A DNA stretch of 64,000 bases from Dermatobacter hominis (GTDB taxonomy: Bacteria > Actinomycetota > Acidimicrobiia > Acidimicrobiales > Microtrichaceae). Made by a program: the position numbers and the translations under genes. The stretch lies in NCBI RefSeq assembly GCF_020715685.1, contig NZ_CP085840.1, positions 3,162,001 through 3,226,000 on the forward strand. The letters are read 5' to 3'. Of this stretch, positions 27,338 through 35,583 are shown piece after piece; the stretch's first letter is position 1, and every line of letters starts with the position of its first letter. The notes below the pieces were generated by a model, which made no database searches, was not told where the DNA came from, and was given only the letters and a program-made list of their open reading frames with translations.

Positions 27338-28144
27338 TCAGCCGCCGGTGGGCTCGAGGTCGGGCAGGCCCAGCCCCAGCGTCGGCGCCTCGGTCCCGCC
27401 GTCGATCTCGAGCAGCTTGCCCGTGAGGAAGCTGCCGGCGGGCGAGCACAGGTAGAGCACGCCAGCGGCGATGTCCTCCGGTTCGCCCAGGCGGCGGAGC
27501 GGGGTCGCGTCCTCCATCGCGGTGCGCAGCCCGTCGTCGGTGAGGACCATGTCGAGCGCCGAGGTGGCGATCGAACCCACCGCGATGCCGTTCACCCGGA
27601 TGTGCGGCGCCAGGTCGCACGCCATCAGCTTCGTGAGGTGGGTCAGCGCGCCCTTGGCCGTGCCGTAGGCGGCGAAGCCCCGGTCGGTCAGACGGCCGAT
27701 GGCCGACGAGATGTTGACCACCGAGCCGCCGCCGCGGGCCAGCATCGCCGGGACCGCCTGCTTGGTCAGCTCGAGCGCCGTGGTCACGTTGAAGCGGAAG
27801 GCGCGCTCGAACGAGGACGTGCTCGTGTCGAGCAGCGGCTTGGGGAACGATCCGCCCGCGTTGTTCACGAGCAGGTCGAGGCCGCCCAGCCGCTCGGTCG
27901 CGACGGCGACCAGCTCGCCGAGCCGCTCGAGCTCCATCACGTCGAACGACACGGGTTCGGCGCGGACGCCGAAGGCGCGCGCCTCCTCGGCCACCTGCTC
28001 GACCTGCTCGAGGGTGCGGGCGGCCACGACCACGTCGGCACCCCCCTCGGCCAGCGCGAGCGCGCTGGCCCGACCGATGCCGCGCCCCGCGCCGGTCACC
28101 AGCGCCACCTTCCCGTCCACCCGGAACCGCTCCAACACCGTCAC
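27338..28144 (-). CDS. Short-chain dehydrogenase/reductase (SDR)
   Basis: 268 residues, classical SDR. The cofactor motif TGAGRGIG lies at residues 17-24, followed by NNAGG, the NISSAIG strand with the catalytic Ser, and the YGTAK active site; GLGLPDLEPTGG is the C-terminus. The basic residue after the first glycines and the VVAARTLEQ strand suggest NADP(H). It probably oxidises or reduces a hydroxyl or keto group in lipid catabolism. The GTG start at 28144 overlaps the metallo-hydrolase stop codon (GTGA), so the two are co-translated; a second GTG six bases on is possible. It is the last gene of the minus-strand catabolic run. Confidence 0.9.
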   Translation of the reverse strand: MTVLERFRVDGKVALVTGAGRGIGRASALALAEGGADVVVAARTLEQVEQVAEEARAFGVRAEPVSFDVMELERLGELVAVATERLGGLDLLVNNAGGSFPKPLLDTSTSSFERAFRFNVTTALELTKQAVPAMLARGGGSVVNISSAIGRLTDRGFAAYGTAKGALTHLTKLMACDLAPHIRVNGIAVGSIATSALDMVLTDDGLRTAMEDATPLRRLGEPEDIAAGVLYLCSPAGSFLTGKLLEIDGGTEAPTLGLGLPDLEPTGG

Positions 28145-29448
28145 GTCGTGCCCCCTTCGGCCTGTTCGTCCGTGCTCTTCCGCTCCGACTCGTGCGCGGC
28201 CCAGAGGAAGATGCCGCTCGCCATGAGCGACGCCTCCTCGCGCGCCCGGGCCCCGAACACCGCCGCCCGCACCCGGTGGACCCCGGGGTCGTCCGGCGCC
28301 GCCTGCGCCGCCAGCTCGGCCAGGTGGCCCGCCAGCCGCAGCTCGCCGTCGGCCGCCAGCTCGCCGGCGCGCTCGGCGAGCGCGCCCGGTCCGCCGGCCA
28401 GCGTGGCGAGCTCCGCGGCGAGCGCAGCGTCGGGCGCCGGCTTCAGCCGGGCCGGGTTGCCGTCGTACCAGCCGCCGTACAGCCGCCAGAGGTTGTGGAC
28501 CACGAACTCGGGCTCGTCGTAGATCGGGCGGAGCCACGGCAGCGACGCCAGCTCGTCCGGGACGCGCACCGAGTGCACGATCTCGTCGAGCCGGGCGCCC
28601 TGGTTCATCATCTCGAGGGTCTGCCCCGCGATCGACTCGAGGTACTCGGCGGCGGTGGTGAGGACCCGGGCGATGTCGTCGCGCCCACCGATCGCCGGCC
28701 CGTGCCCCGGGAGGAGCAGCTCGGCGCCGAGGTCGGCCATCCGTCGCAGCCCGGCGGCCCACTCGAGGGGGTAGCGCTGCACCTTCTGCGGGTTGCCGCA
28801 GTTCGGCGACACCCAGATGAACATGTCGCCCGAGCACAGGGCGCGCCGGTCGGGGACCCAGGCCCACGTGTGGTCGTCGGTCTCGCCCCGGTCGTGGTGC
28901 AGCTCGACCGCGACGTCGCCGACCGCCACCTCGGTCGATCCCCGGTACGTGCGGTCGGGGTAGCGGAAGTCGGTCGGGAAGAAGGGCCCGGGCAGCCGGA
29001 ACTGCCGCTGGTTGATGACGCCGTTGTAGCCCTCGGTCATGCGGTAGCGGTCGAAGCGGTCGGCGACCCGCTCGTGCGCCACGACCTCGGGCGGCGGCGC
29101 GCCGGAACCCTCGGCCTCGGCCTCGAACCACCGGATGCCGCCGACGTGGTCGACGTGTCCGTGGGTGTAGACCGCGGTGCGCAGGGGGGCCGGGCTCCAG
29201 GACCGGACCAGCTCGTGCACCTGCCGCCCGTGGAAGCCGCTGCTGACGTCGACGAGCAGCAGCTCGTCGTCGCCCGCCGCGCCGGGCGCCGTGAAGGCCG
29301 CGACGTTGGAGAACGCGGCGACGAACGCGAGGCCGTCGGCGAGCTCGTGGAGCTCGGGTGTGTCGGTCAGCCCGATCGAACCGAACTCACCCGGGTCGAG
29401 GTCGCCCGCGATGACCCTCGCCGATCGGGAGAGCACGTCGTCGGTCAC
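28141..29448 (-). CDS. MBL-fold metallo-hydrolase, alkyl-sulfatase-like
   Basis: 435 residues. The metallo-beta-lactamase motif HGHVDH has ligands His96, His98, Asp100 and His101, and a later LLPGHGPAIGG is the usual His strand. The C-terminal half, with GGWYDGNPARLKPAP, resembles the dimerisation region of alkyl-sulfatase (SdsA-like) enzymes. There is no signal peptide. It may cleave alkyl sulfate esters or a related thioester or lactone; MBL substrates cannot be read from sequence. GTG at 29448 has no Shine-Dalgarno but a TAGGGT hexamer six bases upstream, so it starts a leaderless transcript that includes the SDR. Confidence 0.85.
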   Translation of the reverse strand: MTDDVLSRSARVIAGDLDPGEFGSIGLTDTPELHELADGLAFVAAFSNVAAFTAPGAAGDDELLLVDVSSGFHGRQVHELVRSWSPAPLRTAVYTHGHVDHVGGIRWFEAEAEGSGAPPPEVVAHERVADRFDRYRMTEGYNGVINQRQFRLPGPFFPTDFRYPDRTYRGSTEVAVGDVAVELHHDRGETDDHTWAWVPDRRALCSGDMFIWVSPNCGNPQKVQRYPLEWAAGLRRMADLGAELLLPGHGPAIGGRDDIARVLTTAAEYLESIAGQTLEMMNQGARLDEIVHSVRVPDELASLPWLRPIYDEPEFVVHNLWRLYGGWYDGNPARLKPAPDAALAAELATLAGGPGALAERAGELAADGELRLAGHLAELAAQAAPDDPGVHRVRAAVFGARAREEASLMASGIFLWAAHESERKSTDEQAEGGTT

Positions 29449-29454
29449 GGCGCC

Positions 29455-29460
29455 ACCCTA
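29455..29460 (-). promoter_or_regulatory. -10 element (TAGGGT), leaderless metallo-hydrolase gene
   Basis: On the minus strand TAGGGT ends six bases before the GTG at 29448, in the 33-base gap after the acyl-CoA dehydrogenase gene. Confidence 0.5.
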
Positions 29461-29481
29461 TGCAGGCGAGGGAGGCCGAGG

Positions 29482-30507
29482 TCAGGCCGGGGCCGGCTCG
29501 TCGAGGAGCGCCGCCAGGTGCGCGTGCCGGTCGCCCAGCGTGCGGACCAGGAACTGGGCCCGGGTCACGTAGCGGTGCGCGGTGTGCTCCCACGTGAAGC
29601 CGATGCCGCCGTGGTTCTGCACGTTGATCTGCGCGTTGGCGAGGGCGGCGCCGGCGGCGACCGACCAGGCGGCGTTGGCGTGGAACGGACCGTCGGCCCG
29701 GCCGTCGACCACCGCGAGCGAGGCGTAGCGGGCCAGCGACGTCGCCGCCTCGGCCCGGACGGCCATGTCGGCGCAGCGGTGCTTCACGGCCTGGAACGAG
29801 CCGATCGGTCGGCCGAACTGCTCGCGGTCCTTCGCGTACTCGGTCGACTGCGACGCGGTCGCCGCGGCGTTGCCCGCCAGCTCCGACGCGAGCAGCACCG
29901 TGGCCCGGAGGGCGAGGTCGGTGCTGTCGGCGACCGAGGCGCGGGCGGCGACGCCGTCGAGGTCGACGACGCCGAGGGGCACGAGCAGGTCGAGCGAGGG
30001 CTCGGCCGAGGCGGGGACCGCGTCGACGATCGCCATGCCCGCCGCAGGGTCGGTGCCCGCGACCAGGAGCAGGTCGGCGCCGCCGTGGTCGGTGACGCGG
30101 AAGCGGCCGGAGACGGTCTCGCCCACCGAGGCGGTCGCGTCCTCGGCCTCGGCGAGCGCGATCACGACCTCACCGCTCAGGATGCCGGTCGCGAGCTCCG
30201 CCTCCCCTGCGGTGGCGGCCAGGCGAGCGCCGAGCACGGTGGCGAGGAACGGTCCAGGGGTGGCGTGGGCGCCGAGCTCGGCGAAGAGCAGCGCCTCCTC
30301 GACGAGCGTGTAGCCGACGCCGCCGAGGTCCTCGTCGAGCCCGAGGCCGAACCAGCCGAGGTCGGCGCAGCGACGCCACAGCTCGGGGTCGACCACGCGG
30401 TCGTCGCCGTCGTGCGCAGCCAGCGCGTTCAGCTCGAACTGCTTGTCGAGCTGGGCGCGGACCGTCGTGACGATCTCTTCCTGTTCGGGTGTGGGCAGCA
30501 GGTCCAT
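29482..30507 (-). CDS. Acyl-CoA dehydrogenase, shorter subunit of likely pair
   Basis: 341 residues of the acyl-CoA dehydrogenase fold: an N-terminal helical domain (GWFGLGLDEDLGGVGYTLVEE), a middle beta domain, and a C-terminal helical bundle with KDREQFGRPIGSFQAVKHRCADM and QNHGGIGFTWEHTAHRYVTRA. It is FAD-linked. It follows the 392-residue dehydrogenase by only ten bases. Short/long adjacent FadE genes in actinobacteria often encode alpha2-beta2 heterotetramers acting on steroid side chains or long acyl-CoAs, and this pair looks the same. Which subunit holds the catalytic base is not clear by eye. Confidence 0.9.
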   Translation of the reverse strand: MDLLPTPEQEEIVTTVRAQLDKQFELNALAAHDGDDRVVDPELWRRCADLGWFGLGLDEDLGGVGYTLVEEALLFAELGAHATPGPFLATVLGARLAATAGEAELATGILSGEVVIALAEAEDATASVGETVSGRFRVTDHGGADLLLVAGTDPAAGMAIVDAVPASAEPSLDLLVPLGVVDLDGVAARASVADSTDLALRATVLLASELAGNAAATASQSTEYAKDREQFGRPIGSFQAVKHRCADMAVRAEAATSLARYASLAVVDGRADGPFHANAAWSVAAGAALANAQINVQNHGGIGFTWEHTAHRYVTRAQFLVRTLGDRHAHLAALLDEPAPA

Positions 30508-30517
30508 GGTCGTCTCC

Positions 30518-31696
30518 TCAGGCCCTCGGCAGCCCGAGCACTCGTTCTCCGACGATGTTGCGCTGGATGTCGGTGGTGCCGCCGCCGATCGTGTAGGCGA
30601 AGCTCTGCAGGTACGGCCCCGTCCACACGTCGCCGTCGACGGGCGTCAGGCGGAGCGCCTCGGGCCCGATGATGTCGAGCGACAGCTGGTACACCCGCTG
30701 GTGGAGCTCGCCGTGGAAGAAGCGGATCATCGAGCCCTCCGCCCCGGGGACCCCGGTGCGGGCGGTCCGGCTGATGCCGGCGATCGTCATGGCCTTGAGG
30801 GCGTCGACCTCGGCCCGGGCCGTGGCGAGGCGGCGGGCGATCTCCTCGTCCTCGATCACCGCCCGGCCGCGGGCGTCGGTGCGCTCGCGCGCCTCGCCGA
30901 TCAGCCGCTCGACGGTCGAGGCGAGCTCGACCTGATCGGCCATGAACGCCGTGCCGCGCTCGAAGCTGAGCGTCGACATGGCGGTGCGCCAGCCGTTGTT
31001 GAGGCCGCCGACGACGTTCGTGAGCGGGATCCGCACCTCGTCGTAGAAGACCTCGCAGAAGTCCGTGACGTGGCTCATCGTCCGGATCTCGCGGATCTCG
31101 ATGCCGGGCGTCCGCATGTCGCACACGACCCAGCTGATGCCCTTGTGCTTGGGCGCCTCGGGATCGGTCCGGACCAGCAGCTCCTGGAGGTCGGCGACGT
31201 GGGCGTAGCTCGTCCACGTCTTCTGGCCGGTCACGACCAGGTGGTCGCCGTCGACGACGGCCTTGGTGGTCAGGCTGCCGAGGTCGCTGCCCGCGCCCGG
31301 CTCGGAGAAGCCCTGGCACCAGACGACCTCGCCCCGGAGGATCGGCGGCAGGTACTCGGCCTTCTGCTCGTCGGTGCCGTTGACGATGATCGTCGGGCCG
31401 CCGTGGTTGTTGCCGACGAACGTGCACGAGTTGTTGAGCGTGAACGGCGGGTTCGCCCTGGCGAACTCCTCGTACCAGATCATCTGCTGGATGTCGCTCA
31501 GGCCGCGTCCGCCGAACTCCTGCGGCCAGCTGATGCCGGCCCAGCCGCCGTCGTAGAGGGTGCGCTGCCAGGCCAGGTCGAACGCGCGCATCTCCTGGCC
31601 CTCGGGCGGGCGCTCCTCCGTCGGGAGGTGGTCGCGGAGCCAGGTGCGGGCCTCCTCGCGGAAGGCCTGCTCCTCCGCGGTCAGGTCGAGGTTCAT
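30518..31696 (-). CDS. Acyl-CoA dehydrogenase, longer subunit of likely pair
   Basis: 392 residues. The motifs are GISWPQEFGGRGLSDIQQMIW at the N-terminus, WCQGFSEPGAGSDLGSL in the FAD/substrate region, TGQKTWTSYAHVAD, and the C-terminal GGGTTDIQRNIVGERVLGLPR. This is the pattern of FadE-type enzymes next to a shorter subunit. It introduces the alpha-beta double bond of acyl-CoA. The transcript appears leaderless, with a TACCGT box, and a perfect 23-bp palindrome at 31716-31738 overlaps the -35 region. It is the first gene of a run with the shorter subunit, metallo-hydrolase and SDR. Confidence 0.92.
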   Translation of the reverse strand: MNLDLTAEEQAFREEARTWLRDHLPTEERPPEGQEMRAFDLAWQRTLYDGGWAGISWPQEFGGRGLSDIQQMIWYEEFARANPPFTLNNSCTFVGNNHGGPTIIVNGTDEQKAEYLPPILRGEVVWCQGFSEPGAGSDLGSLTTKAVVDGDHLVVTGQKTWTSYAHVADLQELLVRTDPEAPKHKGISWVVCDMRTPGIEIREIRTMSHVTDFCEVFYDEVRIPLTNVVGGLNNGWRTAMSTLSFERGTAFMADQVELASTVERLIGEARERTDARGRAVIEDEEIARRLATARAEVDALKAMTIAGISRTARTGVPGAEGSMIRFFHGELHQRVYQLSLDIIGPEALRLTPVDGDVWTGPYLQSFAYTIGGGTTDIQRNIVGERVLGLPRA

Positions 31697-31704
31697 GTCG
31701 GGAG

Positions 31705-31738
31705 ACGGTACCCGCGCATCTGACGACCCGTCAGATGC
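31705..31738 (-). promoter_or_regulatory. Promoter with perfect palindrome upstream of acyl-CoA dehydrogenases
   Basis: On the minus strand TACCGT (31710-31705) ends eight bases before the ATG at 31696. GCATCTGACG (31716-31725) and CGTCAGATGC (31729-31738) are perfect 10-bp arms around a 3-bp centre, covering the -35 and spacer. The layout is typical of a TetR-family repressor site. Confidence 0.6.
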
Positions 31739-31801
31739 AACCGGCGGACCGCGGTGGGAGGTCGGGGCGGACGCGCCGCCCCGACCTGCTCGGACCGGTG
31801 C

Positions 31802-32554
31802 TCAGTCGCCGATCTTGGTGACGACGCAGGTGACCCGCTGGACGTCGTCGGGGGCCGAGCCGCTGACGTCCCAGTCGGTCGAGCCGTCACCCGGGGCCTG
31901 GACGTCGGTGGTGCCCTTGTCGACCACGGCGTCGCCGTCGGAGTTGCGGAACTCCACGGTCATCTTCACGGAGCTCTCGGACCCGCCCTCGTTGCGGAGC
32001 GTGCCCGCCGCGGTCAGCGTCCCGTCGGCGTCGATCGTGCAGGTGTCGATCGTGGCGGTGAGGTCGGAGCCCGAGTCGCGGTTCGCGACGAGGAACGCCA
32101 CGACGCCGCCGACGACGAGCAGCAGCACGACGAGGAGGCCGACGATCAGGCCGGCCTTCCCCTTCTTGGCCGGGGTCGGCTCGGGCGCCGCGCCGGGGTA
32201 GCCCGCGGGCGGGGCACCGCCGGGAGGCGCGGCGTACGGCGGCGCACCGCTCTGGGCCGCGTAGGGCGGGGCCATGGGTGCACCGGGCGCGGCCGGGGCG
32301 CCGGGGGCGCCCGGGGGTGCGTACGGCGCAGCGGGGGTCACCGGCGGGACCGGCACGGTGGGGTTGGTGACCTGCGTCGGTGGCTCGGTCGGCGGCGCCG
32401 GCGGTGCGGTCGGCGGCGGCGGAGGAGGCGTGGACGGCGGGGCCGCAGGAGGCGGGGGCGGGGCGCTCGGCGGGGCGGCGGGCGGCGGCGGTGGCGACGC
32501 CGGAGGTGGTGGCGGCGGCGTGCTGCCGGGCTGCTGGGGCTGTTCGTCGGTCAT
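31802..32554 (-). CDS. Proline-rich single-pass membrane protein with extracellular domain
   Basis: 250 residues. Residues 1-130 are a low-complexity, proline-rich cytoplasmic region with runs of five or six prolines. A membrane helix follows at about 133-155 (GLIVGLLVVLLLVVGGVVAFL, preceded by KKGK, so the N-terminus is inside). The C-terminal 95 residues (DLTATIDTCTIDADGTLTAAGTLRNEGG to the end) form a small beta-sandwich resembling FxLYD-type domains, with two Cys that could form a disulfide. The ATG at 32554 has GGAGG 11 bases upstream; an in-frame GTG at 32566 would sit too close to it. Function is unknown; such proteins occur widely in actinobacterial envelopes. Confidence 0.8.
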   Translation of the reverse strand: MTDEQPQQPGSTPPPPPPASPPPPPAAPPSAPPPPPAAPPSTPPPPPPTAPPAPPTEPPTQVTNPTVPVPPVTPAAPYAPPGAPGAPAAPGAPMAPPYAAQSGAPPYAAPPGGAPPAGYPGAAPEPTPAKKGKAGLIVGLLVVLLLVVGGVVAFLVANRDSGSDLTATIDTCTIDADGTLTAAGTLRNEGGSESSVKMTVEFRNSDGDAVVDKGTTDVQAPGDGSTDWDVSGSAPDDVQRVTCVVTKIGD

Positions 32555-32737
32555 GGGGGAAGACACCTCCGGGGTCGGTCCGAATGCTAACGACCGGTCC
32601 CGGCGCTGCGGTGCTCCTGGGGGGCCGGGTGCCGGAACCGGCGACAGGGGGCCGGGGTCCTGGGGTGCTCACGTCCCCGTCACACGACGTTCACATCCCG
32701 TCGCTCCGAATGACCTGGCGCCGGCCTGCGGCGGGGG

Positions 32738-32743
32738 TACGTT
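32738..32743 (+). promoter_or_regulatory. -10 element (TACGTT) of the PIN-PhoH gene
   Basis: TACGTT ends six bases before the ATC codon at 32750, the spacing seen at leaderless starts elsewhere in the window. No Shine-Dalgarno sequence is present. Confidence 0.5.
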
Positions 32744-32749
32744 CGCCGG

Positions 32750-34036
32750 ATCGACACACGCACCTATGTCCTCGACACCTCGGTGCTGCTGGCGGACCCT
32801 GCAGCGCTCGAGAAGTTCGACGAGCACGACGTGGTCATCCCCCTCGTCGTCCTCACGGAGCTGGAGGCGAAGCGCCAGCACCCCGACCTCGGGTGGTCCG
32901 CCCGTGAGGCCCTCCGGTCCCTCGAACGACTGAGGGTCGCCAACGGCACCCTGACCGAGCCGGTGCCGGTGAACGACCGGGGCGGCAGGGTGCGGGTCGA
33001 GCTGAACCACGTCGACAGCTCCTCGTTGCCCGTCGCGTTCCAGTCCGGGGTCAACGACCACCGGATCCTGGCCGTGGCGCGGAACCTGGCCGACAAGGGC
33101 CTCGAGACCGTGCTGGTCAGCAAGGACATGCCGCTGCGGCTCAAGGCCGCGGTCATCGGGCTCGAGGCCGAGGAGTACCGCCACGAGCTCGTCGACCTCG
33201 ACACGTGGCCGGGCATGGTCGAGCTCGACGTCGACGCCGCGCTCGTCGACCGGCTCTACCACGACCGGTCGGTCCGGCTGCCCGACGAGGTGGCGCCGCT
33301 CGTGAACTCGGGCATCGTGATGCGCTCGGCTTCAGGCTCCGCGCTGGCCCGCCAGCGCGCCGACGGCCTGGCCCACCTGGTCGACGGCGACCGCCACCTC
33401 TTCGACGTCCGGGGCCGCTCCGCCGAGCAGCGGGTGGCGCTCGACCTGCTCGCCGACGAGTCGGTCGGCATCGTGTCGCTCGGCGGTTCGGCCGGGACCG
33501 GCAAGTCGGTCCTCGCCCTGGCCGCCGGGCTCGAGGCCGTGCTCGAGCGCCGCAGCCACCGGAAGGTGATCGTCTTCCGGCCGCTGTTCGCGGTCGGTGG
33601 CCAGGAGCTCGGCTACCTCCCGGGGAGCGAGGCCGAGAAGATGTCGCCGTGGGCGGCGGCGGTGACCGACGCGCTCGAGTCGATCGCCGGGCCCGAGGTC
33701 ATCGACGAGGTGGTCGACCGCGGCCTGGTCGACGTGCTCCCGCTGACCCACATCCGGGGCCGCACGCTGACCGACTGCTTCGTCGTGGTCGACGAGGCGC
33801 AGAACCTCGAGCGCATGGTGCTGCTCACCGCCCTCACCCGCCTGGGAGAGAACAGCCGGGTGGTGCTGACCCACGACGTCGCCCAGCGCGACAACCTGCG
33901 CGTCGGCCGGCGCGACGGCATCGCCAGCGTGGTGACGCTGCTCAAGGGCAACCCGCTGTTCGGCCACGTCACCCTGACGCGCTCCGAGCGCAGCCCTGTC
34001 GCCGCGCTCGTCAGCGACCTCCTCGACGCCGGCTGA
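32750..34036 (+). CDS. phoH2: PIN-PhoH family RNase/ATPase (PhoH2-like), apparent AUC start
   Basis: About 428 residues. An N-terminal PIN-type RNase domain ([35 protein letters not shown]) is fused to a PhoH ATPase domain (Walker [37 protein letters not shown]). Mycobacterial PhoH2 of this build has RNA helicase and RNase activity. No ATG, GTG or TTG exists upstream of the catalytic Asp; the first standard start, GTG 32783, would remove LDTS. An ATC at 32750, six bases after a TACGTT box, is the best start, one base away from ATG. No PhoAT-like antitoxin gene is seen upstream. It is convergent with the MgtE-type gene. Confidence 0.85.
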   Translation: MDTRTYVLDTSVLLADPAALEKFDEHDVVIPLVVLTELEAKRQHPDLGWSAREALRSLERLRVANGTLTEPVPVNDRGGRVRVELNHVDSSSLPVAFQSGVNDHRILAVARNLADKGLETVLVSKDMPLRLKAAVIGLEAEEYRHELVDLDTWPGMVELDVDAALVDRLYHDRSVRLPDEVAPLVNSGIVMRSASGSALARQRADGLAHLVDGDRHLFDVRGRSAEQRVALDLLADESVGIVSLGGSAGTGKSVLALAAGLEAVLERRSHRKVIVFRPLFAVGGQELGYLPGSEAEKMSPWAAAVTDALESIAGPEVIDEVVDRGLVDVLPLTHIRGRTLTDCFVVVDEAQNLERMVLLTALTRLGENSRVVLTHDVAQRDNLRVGRRDGIASVVTLLKGNPLFGHVTLTRSERSPVAALVSDLLDAG

Positions 34037-34102
34037 GCGGGCCGGCCGGCGCAGGCGGTCGCACCCGACCGGACCGGGCGGCCGGCGTGCCCCTGCGGAC
34101 CG

Positions 34103-35359
34103 TCAGGCGATGCCCAGCGCGAACATCGTCACGATCATGATCACGACGCCGACGAAGTCGACAGATGCGGTCACGACCGGGATGCCGTAGGTGTCCGGGT
34201 CGACGTCGAAGCGCCACGCCGCCACGGTGGAGTAGTACGCCAGCGCGATCACGAACACGACGGTGATCGCACCGCCGATGAGCGAGAGCAGCACCATCCA
34301 CCCGACCCCGGGCCCGTCCTGGCCGAGGGCGGCGGCGACGCCGGCCGACCCGACGGCGTTGAACAGGTAGACGGGGAACCCGAGCGCGAACACGAGCAGG
34401 GCGTCCTGGGTGATGATCCGGCCGGGCCGAAGCGTGGGCTCGACGATGCCGAGGTGGAGGTCGGTCGCGGCCCGGCTCGACAGGATGCCGCCCAGCGCCC
34501 CCGCCGAGCTCACGAACGCCGGCTCGAGCACCAGCAGGGCGGGCAGCGCGGCGAACACGGACAGCTGCTTCTGGACGGCGATGCCGGCGAGCGTCGACAG
34601 GACGACCGCGGCGGTGAGCACCGGCAGCGACTCCCACATGATCTGGCGGAGCTCGGCCAGCTTCGAGCGGACCGCCCCGACGAACACGACGACGGTGAGG
34701 GCGACCATCGACCACGCCATCGCCGCGGTGACCGAGCCGTGGCCGAGCAGCTTGGTCGCCAGGAACAGCGCCGGGATGGTGATGACGTCACCGAGCGTCG
34801 ACACCGTCGGCGCGACGAGGTTGTCCATGTCCCAGCCGCGGCGCACCGCGCCGATCGACAGCAGGATCGTGGCGCCCAGCACGACCACGCTCGCGAGCAG
34901 GCCGCCCGCGACCGACACGAGCGCCAGGTCGAGCACGCCGATCACGTTCTCGACCCCGAGGCCGACGGCGATGACCTGGGCGACCACCGCCAGGATCAGC
35001 GAGAGCGAGAACGTGAGGGCGATCGAGGCGATCACGTTCTGGCCGAGCACCGTCTCGCGCTTGGAGCTGAGTCGGAAGGTGCCGGTGTGGATCGAGGTCG
35101 ACAGCCGGTTGCCGAGCGTCCCGAAGATGTTGCCCCGCAGACCGATGGCTGCGGGGACCATGACGAGCAGCCCGGGCAGCGCCTCGAAGGTGCCCGTGAT
35201 CGAGCCGAGCACCGCGCCGGCCACGAAGCTGGTCGCCGAGTTGAACAGGAGCGCGACGAGGCTCTGGCGCGCCGCGCCGCCGGTCGGACCCAGAAGGGCG
35301 ACCAGTCGGCGGCCCAGGACCAGGGGCCGCGGGATCCAGGAGGGGAGCCGGCGGGCCAT
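34103..35359 (-). CDS. MgtE/SLC41-type divalent cation transporter
   Basis: 418 residues, about ten membrane helices in two repeated halves. Each half has an MgtE-like signature: MVPAAIGLRGNIFGTLGNRL and LEPAFVSSAGALGGILSSR, followed by DNLVAPTVSTLGDVITIPAL and TYGIPVVTASVDFVGVVIM. The cytoplasmic N and CBS domains of classical MgtE are missing, so this is the duplicated SLC41-like form. It likely moves Mg2+ or a similar ion across the cytoplasmic membrane. ATG 35359 is chosen; upstream in-frame starts would add an Arg-rich unconserved segment. The 224-bp divergent gap to the lipoprotein gene shows no metal riboswitch that I can recognise. Confidence 0.85.
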   Translation of the reverse strand: MARRLPSWIPRPLVLGRRLVALLGPTGGAARQSLVALLFNSATSFVAGAVLGSITGTFEALPGLLVMVPAAIGLRGNIFGTLGNRLSTSIHTGTFRLSSKRETVLGQNVIASIALTFSLSLILAVVAQVIAVGLGVENVIGVLDLALVSVAGGLLASVVVLGATILLSIGAVRRGWDMDNLVAPTVSTLGDVITIPALFLATKLLGHGSVTAAMAWSMVALTVVVFVGAVRSKLAELRQIMWESLPVLTAAVVLSTLAGIAVQKQLSVFAALPALLVLEPAFVSSAGALGGILSSRAATDLHLGIVEPTLRPGRIITQDALLVFALGFPVYLFNAVGSAGVAAALGQDGPGVGWMVLLSLIGGAITVVFVIALAYYSTVAAWRFDVDPDTYGIPVVTASVDFVGVVIMIVTMFALGIA

Positions 35360-35570
35360 CGTGACAGAGCGCCTCTGCACGCGATCGGGGCGGCTCGCAG
35401 CAGCCCTGGACGTGTGTCCGGGACCGCGGTGTCGGGACCGGGTGGCCGATCGCCCGAGCCGCCGGGCGGACCGGCTCACCCTAGTGGGGGCCGGTGCGCG
35501 TCCCGAGCATGGGATCCGGCGGCGACGCGCCCGGCACGATGATGTCCGACGTGTCGGCGCCGGGGCCTCC

Positions 35571-35576
35571 TAGGGT
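35571..35576 (+). promoter_or_regulatory. -10 element (TAGGGT), leaderless propeller lipoprotein gene
   Basis: TAGGGT ends seven bases before the GTG at 35584. It supports that start over an in-frame ATG at 35494. Confidence 0.55.
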
Positions 35577-35583
35577 GACGCGC

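Noticed and set aside
21157-27426. A 2089-codon open frame on the plus strand
   Set aside because: It runs antisense to three well-supported genes (enoyl-CoA hydratase, PQQ-type dehydrogenase, GGDEF-EAL protein). No domain or start signal is present; long antisense frames are expected at this GC content.
32750-34036. PhoH2 toxin-antitoxin pair
   Set aside because: Mycobacterial phoH2 is preceded by phoAT, but the upstream region here (32555-32749) holds no convincing small gene.
34103-35583. Mg2+ riboswitch upstream of the MgtE-type gene
   Set aside because: The leader between 35360 and 35583 shows no M-box-like conserved elements that I can recognise.
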